A stretch of DNA of 64,000 nt from Ensifer adhaerens. GTDB lineage: Bacteria > Pseudomonadota > Alphaproteobacteria > Rhizobiales > Rhizobiaceae. Shown piece by piece: positions 41,970-49,462 of this stretch (position 1 is its first letter; every line of letters begins with the position of its first letter). The stretch is from contig NZ_JABEKT010000004.1 in assembly GCF_013283195.1 (NCBI RefSeq), positions 551,142-615,141 on the forward strand, read 5' to 3'. Both the position numbers and the translations under genes were made by a program. The notes under the pieces were generated by a model. It saw only the letters and a list, made by a program, of their open reading frames with translations, did no database searches and was not told where the DNA came from.

Positions 41970-42950
41970 ATGATGGATAGCACGCGGGCGAACCGGGGAG
42001 TGGGCGAAGGCATAGCGCTGCCCGCGGAGTTCGACGATGGCGTCGTCTGGGCCGCCTGGCTCTATTATGTCGACCAGCTCACCCAGAGCGAGATCGCCAA
42101 GATGCTCGGCGTGTCCCGGGCCACGATCGTCAACTACCTTCAGGAGGCCCGCGAGCGCGGGCTGGTCAATATTCGGCTCAACACCGAAGTCGGCTTCCGC
42201 ACCGGCATTGCGCGACGCCTGAAGGACAAGTTTGGCCTCGAGGGGGCATTGGTCATTCCGGCCGTCGACAACAGCGACCTGGTGCAGCGTCTCGGTGAAG
42301 CCGGAGCGCGCCTGCTTGCCGATATGGTGCAGCCGGGCGACACGATCGGCGTTGCTTGGGGGCGCACGGTGCTGGCGGTTGCCGACAGCATCTCGCTGCC
42401 CGAGCCGGTGGAGGGATTGACGGTCGTGCAGGTCTCCGGAAGCTCGATTGCCAACCCGGACTTCGCGCCTGAATTCTGCACCTCGCTGATGTCGCGCCGC
42501 ATCCATGCCCGCTGCATTAACCTACTTGCCCCAGCCCTGCTGTCGACACCCGAGTTGAAACAGGCACTTCTGGCCGAACAGGTCCTGGTCAAGCAGTTCG
42601 AGCTCATCCACTCCTCGAACATCATCCTCTTCGGCGTCGGCGACATCGGCCCCGAGACGTTGATCCGCTCGGCCAACATCACCGGCCAGGAGGACATCGA
42701 CGCCTACCAGGCCGGCGGCGCGGTCGGAGTGCTGATCTGCCGCTTCATCGACGCCGAAGGACGGCCGGTGCGCGGCGATCTCGACAACCGCATGGTCGGC
42801 ATCGAGCTCAACGAGTTGAGCCAGGTGCCTCGGCGCCTGTGCGTTGCCGGTGGCGCCAGCAAGCTGACGGCGATCCGGGCGACGCTGAAGGGCGGTTATG
42901 CCACGCACCTTGTCACCGACATCGCCACGGCGGAGTTGCTGCTGCAGTAG
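41970..42950 (+). CDS. SorC/DeoR-type sugar-binding transcriptional regulator
   Basis: A 326-residue SorC-family protein. The N-terminal HTH (~20-65) is 'YVDQLTQSEIAKMLGVSRAT', and the C-terminal sugar-phosphate-binding domain contains 'GDTIGVAWGRTVLAVADSI', 'VVQVSGSSIANPDFAPEF' and 'RRLCVAGGASKLTAIRATLK'. Such regulators (SorC, LsrR, DeoR of Bacillus) respond to a phosphorylated sugar. CAGGGGAG precedes the ATG at 41970. It lies between the aldolase/SDR gene and the kinase/ABC operon and probably controls both. Confidence 0.9.
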   Translation: MMDSTRANRGVGEGIALPAEFDDGVVWAAWLYYVDQLTQSEIAKMLGVSRATIVNYLQEARERGLVNIRLNTEVGFRTGIARRLKDKFGLEGALVIPAVDNSDLVQRLGEAGARLLADMVQPGDTIGVAWGRTVLAVADSISLPEPVEGLTVVQVSGSSIANPDFAPEFCTSLMSRRIHARCINLLAPALLSTPELKQALLAEQVLVKQFELIHSSNIILFGVGDIGPETLIRSANITGQEDIDAYQAGGAVGVLICRFIDAEGRPVRGDLDNRMVGIELNELSQVPRRLCVAGGASKLTAIRATLKGGYATHLVTDIATAELLLQ

Positions 42951-43009
42951 CAGTCTCGCCGCCCGATATCGGATCGGGCAGCGGACGGTCTTTTCTGCGG
43001 GACCCGGCG

Positions 43010-43957
43010 TCAGCTGGCCTTCACGCGGGCATTGTTCATGAAGTCCCAGGTCGCCTCGAACGAGGTGATGCCGGCATCCGATCCGAGGCCGGTCGCCACG
43101 AGTGCGGCCGACGCCTGAGCAAACTTCAAGGCGGTCTCCGTCTCCATGCGGTGATGCAGCCCGGCGATGAAGCCGGCATTGAAGGCATCGCCGCAGCCGG
43201 TGGTGTCGACCACGTCGATTTCGAAAGCCGGCAGGCGCAGGCTCTTGCCATCGGCATCGAGGAAGCAGACGCCGTCGCCGCCGAGCGTGAAGATGCAGTG
43301 CTTGACGCCGAGATCGGCAAAGAAGCGGCCGGCATCTTCGGCGGTCTTCTGGCCGGAAATCAGCATGGCTTCTTCGACCGAAGGCATGAAGTAATCGATA
43401 AAGGGGAAGAGCGGTCGGATCAGCGACAGCGTGTTGTCGTTGGCGCCCAGCAGATCGAACGTCGTCGTCCGACCGGAGCGCTTGGCTTCCTCCAGCAGAA
43501 CGCGGCTCGGTTCGCCGTCGAGGCGATCGAGCAGCCCCGTACCGCCAAGATGGACGATCGGCGGCGCCAGCACCCGCTCGCGCGCATCGGCCGGGATCTC
43601 GAAATGGCCCGAGGCCCCGCGCACGTGCAGCGCCGGCCGTTCGCCGTTGCGGCGGATGTTGAGAATGCTCGCGGATGTCGGCACGCCGGCAATGCGCTGC
43701 ATCTCTGAGCGGTCGATGCCGAAACGGTCGAGCGTGGCGAGCACGAAGTCCGCCTTCTCGTCATCCCCGACCGCGCCGACAGCCAGGCAGTTCAGCCCGA
43801 GCTTGGCAAGGTCAACCACCGTGCCGCCGGCAGTGCCGGCTACGGTCAGGCGGATCTCGTCGATAAATTCGACGTTGCCGCCGGACGGGATCCGGTCTAC
43901 CGGACGGCCGAGAATATCGAGAATATACAATCCGATTACAGATACGTCGTGCGCCAT
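43010..43957 (-). CDS. PfkB-family sugar kinase
   Basis: A 315-residue ribokinase-like protein. N-terminal 'VSVIGLYILDILGRPVDRIP' and 'GGTVVDLAKLGLNCLAVGAV' bind the sugar; the C-terminal 'DTTGCGDAFNAGFIAGLHH' is PfkB signature 2 with the catalytic Asp and anion hole. It phosphorylates the imported sugar or its ketose form before aldol cleavage. The ATG at 43957 has GGGAAGG 8 bases upstream; longer in-frame readings enter the 53-base gap to the permease gene. It is the last gene of the minus-strand importer operon. Confidence 0.9.
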   Translation of the reverse strand: MAHDVSVIGLYILDILGRPVDRIPSGGNVEFIDEIRLTVAGTAGGTVVDLAKLGLNCLAVGAVGDDEKADFVLATLDRFGIDRSEMQRIAGVPTSASILNIRRNGERPALHVRGASGHFEIPADARERVLAPPIVHLGGTGLLDRLDGEPSRVLLEEAKRSGRTTTFDLLGANDNTLSLIRPLFPFIDYFMPSVEEAMLISGQKTAEDAGRFFADLGVKHCIFTLGGDGVCFLDADGKSLRLPAFEIDVVDTTGCGDAFNAGFIAGLHHRMETETALKFAQASAALVATGLGSDAGITSFEATWDFMNNARVKAS

Positions 43958-44010
43958 GCACTTAACCTTCCCTGCTGAAATGGTAACCGCTGGATGATTG
44001 CCGAACGCCC

Positions 44011-45045
44011 TTAGCCTCTTGCGCGAAGCGAAAAGACGGTGCCGGCGAGAACGATGAAGACGCCGATAATGGCAAGCTGCCAGGTGCTCGGAATGCCGAC
44101 GAGGATGAGAACGTTGCTGACCAGCGTGATCAGCACCACGCCGAGCAGCGTTCCGATCACGCTGCCGGAGCCACCGGTAATACGCGCACCACCGAGAACG
44201 ACGGCTGCGATGATCTCGAGCTCGGTACCGGCAAGATCGAACGGATTGGCAAGCCGGTTGCTGGCGACATGCATGATCCCCGCGATGCCGGCGAGCAGGC
44301 CCGCATAGGCAAAGACGAAGATGTGCACGGTGCGCAGGTTGTAGCCGAGACGCTCGGCAATGCCGGGATTGCCACCGACGGCATAGACGGCCCGGCCCAT
44401 CAAAGTGCGCTCGAGGATCCACCAGGTCGCCGCGGCAGCGACGGCCAGCACCAGCACGAAGGCCGGCAGAATCGAAATCGAACCGTTGGCGCTCTGGTGC
44501 GTGAACAGCGCCAGCTTGCCGAACGCCTCCATCGAGCCCGGAATGTTCATGAACAAAGCGGTGCCGACGAAGGTGAGCAGAAAGCTGCGAATGACATATT
44601 GCGTTCCGATCGTCACGATCAGCGACGGCGCGCGCAGCGTGTGGACGAGCAGGCCGTTCAGCGCCCCGAAACAGGCGCCGCCCGCGGCCGCCACCAGCAG
44701 GATCACCGGCATCGGCAGTCCCGGCAACAGGTTGGTGACCAGCATCGTCACCGTGTACATGACGAAAGCGGCAATGGCGGTGAAGGAAACGTCGATGCCG
44801 CCCGACGCCAGCACCACCAGAACCCCGAGCGCAAAGAGCCCGCGAACGACGGAAGCGCGCAGGATGTCGAACAGGTTCGACACCTGCCAGAAGTCCGTAT
44901 TGATCGTCCCGACCACCAGGCAGACGAGCACGATCAGTGAGAAGGTGACGACCGGCGGATGCCGCAGCAGCCAGCGCCAGGCTGAGCCAAGCGAAGCCTT
45001 GTCGTTACCGTCAGGGGCGGCCCCGTTGAATGTCGTGTCGGTCAT
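44011..45045 (-). CDS. ABC sugar transporter permease (RbsC-like)
   Basis: A 344-residue inner-membrane protein with about ten hydrophobic segments and the RbsC/LsrC-type signatures 'LFALGVLVVLASGGIDVSFT' and 'AAVVLGGARITGGSGSVIGT'. It forms the membrane channel with the second permease encoded at the head of the operon. The start overlaps the ATPase stop by 4 bases, consistent with translational coupling. Confidence 0.9.
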   Translation of the reverse strand: MTDTTFNGAAPDGNDKASLGSAWRWLLRHPPVVTFSLIVLVCLVVGTINTDFWQVSNLFDILRASVVRGLFALGVLVVLASGGIDVSFTAIAAFVMYTVTMLVTNLLPGLPMPVILLVAAAGGACFGALNGLLVHTLRAPSLIVTIGTQYVIRSFLLTFVGTALFMNIPGSMEAFGKLALFTHQSANGSISILPAFVLVLAVAAAATWWILERTLMGRAVYAVGGNPGIAERLGYNLRTVHIFVFAYAGLLAGIAGIMHVASNRLANPFDLAGTELEIIAAVVLGGARITGGSGSVIGTLLGVVLITLVSNVLILVGIPSTWQLAIIGVFIVLAGTVFSLRARG

Positions 45046-46628
45046 TGCGGGGTCCTCGCAGTCGTCTCTTCTACAAGGGCGCGATAGAGCGCCTCTTCCT
45101 TGAGCGTCTCGGCCTCGAAGGTTTCAACCACCTCGCCCTTGCGCATCACCATGATCCGGTCGCAGTTCTGCAGCAGTTCGAGCAGGTCGTCGCTGATGAT
45201 GATGACGCCCATGCCCTCGTCCGCGAGGCGCTGGATGATCCGATAGATCGTGTCCTTGGATCCGACATCGACGCCGACGGTCGGGCCGTGCAGCACCAGA
45301 AGCTTTGGGTTGATGGTCAGCCAACGGCCGATAAGCACGCGCTGCTGGTTGCCGCCGGAAAGTGACTGCACCGGGTTGGCGACATCGGGTGTCACGACCT
45401 GCAGATCTTCGACCGAGCGCTTCGCCAGTTCGCGGCTGCGACGACCGTCGAGGATGCCGAAGGCGCCGCGCAGGCGGTCGAGCACCGGCACGACGATGTT
45501 CTCCTCGATCGGCTTCTCCAGAAAAAGGCCTTCCGAAAGCCGATCCTCGGGGACATAACCGATACCGGCCTCGATGGAGTCGGCAGGCTTGCGGGGCGTC
45601 ACATCCTTGCCATCGAGGCGGATGCGCCCCGCATCGGCCGGCGCGACGCCGGCAATTGCCCTGGCGAGTTCATTGCGGCCCGAATCCAGAAGGCCGGTGA
45701 TGCCGACGATCTCGCCCCCGCGCATGGAGAAGGAAACGTTGGCAAAAGCCCCCTTCAACGACAGCGCATCGACGGACAGCAGATCCTCGCCAAACTTCGG
45801 TGCGGAGCGATAACGCGCTTCGTCCAGCACCTTGCCGGTCATCCAGAAGCCGAGTTCGGCCTTGGTGTGATCGGCGATGTCGCATTCGGCGACCTTCTGG
45901 CCGTCGCGCATGATGACTGCGCGGCCGCCGATCTTCTTGCACTCGTCAAGCTTGTGCGTGACGAACAAGACGGCAACGCCCTTGGCGCGCAAGCGCGTGA
46001 CGATGCCGATCAGATTGTCGACCTCGTGTTTCGTCAGCGCCGTCGTCGGCTCGTCCATGATGACGAGGCGGGCATCAGACGCGATGGCGCGGGCAATCGC
46101 GATCAACTGGCGCGTCGCCATCGGCAATTCATCGGTGCGCGTCGACAGAAAGGCGCGGCTCGTCGGCAGGTTCACGGCGGCAAGCGCCCGTTCCGCCGTC
46201 TGGCGCATCTGTTTGAGATCAAGCCGCCGGGCAAGTTTGCCGGAAGCGGCGACCAATTGCTGCGTCAAGCCGACATTTTCGGCGACGGACAGGTTGGGCA
46301 GCAGCGAAAAGTCCTGGTAGACGGTCTCGATGCCGGCCGCGAGAGCCGCAACGGGCGTCAGATGGCCGACGGGCTTGCCGTCGATGAGCAGTTCGCCGGC
46401 GTCCGCCGGCTGTGCACCGGAAATGATCTTGATGAGCGTGCTCTTGCCGCAACCGTTCTCGCCCATCAGGTGATAGATCTGCCCGGGTTCGATCGACAGA
46501 CTGACCCCCTTCAGCGCGCGAACGCCACCGAAGCTTTTCTGGATGTTGCGAATTTCCAGATAGGGGATTGCGGCTGTCGCGATCTCGCCGCCTTGAGGCG
46601 GCGCGCCGGCTTCGTGCTTGAGCTGCAT
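45042..46628 (-). CDS. Double-domain sugar ABC ATPase (RbsA-like), second Walker B degenerate
   Basis: A 528-residue protein with two ABC domains. Domain 1 has Walker A 'GENGCGKST' and Walker B 'LVIMDEPTTAL'. Domain 2 has the signature 'SLSGGNQQRVLIGRWLTINP', but its Walker B reads 'LLVLHGPTVGVDVG', where the usual Asp-Glu is His-Gly. Domain 2 also lacks a clear GxxGxGK(S/T) P-loop ('ITGLLDSGRNELA'), as is common in RbsA-type proteins. ATP hydrolysis therefore probably rests on domain 1. It powers import by the two permeases and the binding protein of this operon. ATG 46628 chosen on homology. Confidence 0.9.
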   Translation of the reverse strand: MQLKHEAGAPPQGGEIATAAIPYLEIRNIQKSFGGVRALKGVSLSIEPGQIYHLMGENGCGKSTLIKIISGAQPADAGELLIDGKPVGHLTPVAALAAGIETVYQDFSLLPNLSVAENVGLTQQLVAASGKLARRLDLKQMRQTAERALAAVNLPTSRAFLSTRTDELPMATRQLIAIARAIASDARLVIMDEPTTALTKHEVDNLIGIVTRLRAKGVAVLFVTHKLDECKKIGGRAVIMRDGQKVAECDIADHTKAELGFWMTGKVLDEARYRSAPKFGEDLLSVDALSLKGAFANVSFSMRGGEIVGITGLLDSGRNELARAIAGVAPADAGRIRLDGKDVTPRKPADSIEAGIGYVPEDRLSEGLFLEKPIEENIVVPVLDRLRGAFGILDGRRSRELAKRSVEDLQVVTPDVANPVQSLSGGNQQRVLIGRWLTINPKLLVLHGPTVGVDVGSKDTIYRIIQRLADEGMGVIIISDDLLELLQNCDRIMVMRKGEVVETFEAETLKEEALYRALVEETTARTPQ

Positions 46629-46828
46629 GGCACTGTCCTGACCAAAAAGAACGAGGCCTGCTGAACGTCTCCTCACATCACAATCGATCCGTCGAGAAGA
46701 TAGGCAGCAGGTTTGAAGCGTTATAGCGCCCCTGGCGCATCCGGTTTGACACGCAGCGCTATAGCGGCATTCGACTGGCGATGCCGGGCTCACGATCGAG
46801 CCCGGCATCGCCGTCATCATCTACCCGA

Positions 46829-47830
46829 TCAGAACGGGTACTTAGCGTAGTTCGACTTGTCGACGTCGACCCAGGCCTGGCCAACGACGATCACGCCTTC
46901 GCCGGCACCCTTCTTGACGGTGACCTTCTCGTAACCGGGAACGCCGAGGTCCATGCCGTCCTTGAGCTCCTCGCCCTTCAACACCATGTCGGCGACCTTG
47001 TTCATGACGTAGCCGGCATCCTTCGGATCCCAGAAGCTGATTCCGTCGACGGCGCCCGATTCCAGATAGGAGCCGGTGTCCTTCGGCAGGCCGATGCCGA
47101 ACACGCAGGTCTTGTCCTGCAGGCCGGCTTCCTCGACGGCGCGGCCGATGCCGATGACGTCGATCGCCGAACCGCCCTGGAAGCCCTTGATGTCAGGGTA
47201 TTTGCGCAGGATCTCGCGCGCCTTTTCATAGGCGCGGTTGGCGTCATTGAAGGATTCGTTCTTCTCCGAGACCAGCTCCATCTCCGGGTACTTCTTGGCA
47301 TTTTCCGAGCCGCCATCGGCCCACTGCACGTGGGTCAGGCTACCGAGCGAGCCGACGAACGAAGTCCACTTGCCGGACTTGCCCATGCACTCGGCGATCT
47401 TTTCATTGAAGCGCGCACCAAACACCTTGTTGTCGAAGGCCTCGATGTCGACGAGCGTGTTCTTCATGTTGTCGGCTTCATGGGTGATCACCTTGATGCC
47501 GCGCTGGCTGGCGCGCTTCAGCACGCCTTCAAGAGCGGACGCGTCCATCGGCACGACGGCGATCGCGGCAACCTTCTTCGCCACCAGATCTTCGATCAGA
47601 CGACCCTGCTGGGCGGCATCCGCCTTGCCCGGACCGACCTGGCTGGTGGCGACACCGGGATTTTCCTTGCCATAGGCGTCGACGCCTTCGTTCATGCGGG
47701 TGAACCAGTTTTCGCCGGTGACCTTCACCACGGTAACGATGCTGGGCTTTTCCTCGGCAATGGCGGCCGTGGTTGCAGTCAATGCTCCAAGCGCAACGGC
47801 GCAGGCAGCGAATTTACGAATGGCAAGCAT
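46829..47830 (-). CDS. Periplasmic sugar-binding protein (RhaS/LsrB-like)
   Basis: A 333-residue protein with a Sec signal ('MLAIRKFAACAVALGALTAT', cleavage after AIA) and a type I periplasmic binding fold: 'VAAIAVVPMDASALEGVLKR', 'GIKVITHEADNMKNTLVDIE', 'GFQGGSAIDVIGIGRAVEEA'. The 'pentapeptide PMDAS' loop resembles rhamnose and autoinducer-2 binding proteins. It captures the substrate for the ABC importer. The ATG has GGGAGGA 4 bases upstream, the strongest ribosome site in the operon, consistent with the usual excess of binding protein. A role in AI-2 uptake cannot be excluded, but no lsrK, lsrF or lsrG is present. Confidence 0.9.
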   Translation of the reverse strand: MLAIRKFAACAVALGALTATTAAIAEEKPSIVTVVKVTGENWFTRMNEGVDAYGKENPGVATSQVGPGKADAAQQGRLIEDLVAKKVAAIAVVPMDASALEGVLKRASQRGIKVITHEADNMKNTLVDIEAFDNKVFGARFNEKIAECMGKSGKWTSFVGSLGSLTHVQWADGGSENAKKYPEMELVSEKNESFNDANRAYEKAREILRKYPDIKGFQGGSAIDVIGIGRAVEEAGLQDKTCVFGIGLPKDTGSYLESGAVDGISFWDPKDAGYVMNKVADMVLKGEELKDGMDLGVPGYEKVTVKKGAGEGVIVVGQAWVDVDKSNYAKYPF

Positions 47831-47909
47831 GCATTCCTCCCAAAGAACCTTCGAATTTTGACAGATCGGCCGGCGTGCGAAGGCGTCTCGCCGGCCCTGG
47901 AACTTAAGG

Positions 47910-48896
47910 TCAGCCGCGCAACGCCTTTGCCCAGGCCTTGGCATCGAAACCGGATGCCGCGAGAAAGACGAGCAGCAGCACGCCCCAGGCGAGGTCGCGG
48001 AAGAAGTTGGAGATGTCCATGAAGTTGAACAGGCTCGACAGGATCTGCAGCGACGTCGCCGAAAGAACGACGCAGATCACCCGACCATACCCGCCCTCCG
48101 GGCGAACGCCCGCCATGACGGCAATGAGGATGGCGATCAGCACGTAGGAATTGCCGTAGTCCCACTTCACGCTGGAGGTGCGCGCGGCAATCACGATGCC
48201 GGCGACCGAGGCGAGTACGCCGCAGGCGGTATAGGTCAGAAACAGGATGCGCTTTTCCGCAATTCCGGCATAACGCGCGGCCTTGGCGTTGTTGCCGAGC
48301 AGCAGCAGCCTCAGACCGAACGGACTGTAGCGAAGCACGCCTCCGAGGATAAGCGCAATCAGCAGGAAGAGTGCGAAGCACAGGGGGACACCCAGAACCG
48401 GGGTGTTGCCGAAGGCATCGAGCGGTTCGATGTAGCCGAGACCAAGTGCAGACCCGTTGGTGAAGGCGATCGCAAGCCCGGTAAAGAACAGCTGCGTGCC
48501 GAGCGTGGCGATGATCGGCGTCAGCCCTGCGCGCGCGATCAGGAAGCCGTTGAGCATTCCGCCGGCGAGACCGACCAGCAGCGCAATGCCGGCAAAGCTC
48601 CAGCTGAACAGGAGTGGCGCATCGTCAGGCGAAACCGTGTCGCGCAACACGAGATAGGCGACGACACCCGACAGGTTGGCAAGCGCGATGCCGGAAAGAT
48701 CGATGCCGCCATTGCCGGAGATCATCGCCAGCATCACGCCGAGTGCCAGAAGGCCGAGCTCGGGGACCTGGCCGGCCATAGATTGCAGATTGTAGATATC
48801 GAGGAAGCTGGCACCGACCAAAACGCCGCCCGCCACCATCACGGCGACGTTGACGACGGCCAAAAAGGCCAACTGACGATCAACCCGAAATTCCAA
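47910..48896 (-). CDS. ABC sugar transporter permease, TTG start
   Basis: A 328-residue membrane protein with about nine or ten helices and the family segments 'LGLLALGVMLAMISGNGGID' and 'LIAILIAVMAGVRPEGGYGR'. The proposed start is TTG at 48896, giving 'LEFRVDRQLAFLAVVNVAVM'; GGAGG lies 7 bases upstream on the minus strand. No ATG lies at a suitable place, and upstream codons give a Pro/Arg/His-rich tail without similarity. It is the first gene of the importer operon, before the binding protein. Confidence 0.85.
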   Translation of the reverse strand: MEFRVDRQLAFLAVVNVAVMVAGGVLVGASFLDIYNLQSMAGQVPELGLLALGVMLAMISGNGGIDLSGIALANLSGVVAYLVLRDTVSPDDAPLLFSWSFAGIALLVGLAGGMLNGFLIARAGLTPIIATLGTQLFFTGLAIAFTNGSALGLGYIEPLDAFGNTPVLGVPLCFALFLLIALILGGVLRYSPFGLRLLLLGNNAKAARYAGIAEKRILFLTYTACGVLASVAGIVIAARTSSVKWDYGNSYVLIAILIAVMAGVRPEGGYGRVICVVLSATSLQILSSLFNFMDISNFFRDLAWGVLLLVFLAASGFDAKAWAKALRG

Positions 48897-49462
48897 AGCG
48901 CGTCCTCCGTCGTGGTCGTTCGCAAGCCAGCGCGACCACGGCTCCCAGCGCGCTTCAGGGCACGCTCCGTGACCGCGCCCCGGGACCTCTTTCGAGTTCG
49001 GATGCCGCGACGGCCGACCCAACACGGTCGGCGATGACATTTGCCAAAGACTGTTGTGTATTGTCAACAGCAATCTGGCGCCACCTTCCTATTTGCCTGA
49101 AAAGTTTGGAATTTCCCCAACAGAAACACTGCTTCCATATCGCCATTTCTGAACGAAGCGGGAGTTTGGACCGACTTGGAACCGGTCCCGGCCCTTTCCG
49201 AAGGGCAAGTCTTCAAGCGTTGCCGAACGACCGACAACCTGGGCGATCCGTCCGGCGGCAGTGCTGCGTCACGGCTGCCGACGAGGAAAACCCTGCACGC
49301 GAAGAGATGCGCCCTTGTCGCCGACTGGCGGGTGATAGAGAAATCCTGTTTGCAGCGTGCAGGCTCTGGTCGTGCAGCACGATAATTATGTCGTAGACAG
49401 GCTCTAGTCGCAGCGCCGCAAATCCTAAAATCCGGCTTCAGTTTCAATCAGGGTCGCAATCA
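48897..49462. promoter_or_regulatory. Divergent control region, importer operon and FAD/GcvT gene
   Basis: Roughly 565 bases without a gene. Near the importer side it holds ATTTGCCA-N5-TGTTG (49039-49056), shared with the SorC upstream region. Near the FAD/GcvT side are two copies of CAGGCTCTRGTCG (49360-49372 and 49398-49410) and a TCGTGC-A-GCACGA inverted repeat (49370-49382), candidate sites for a separate regulator. Confidence 0.45.
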
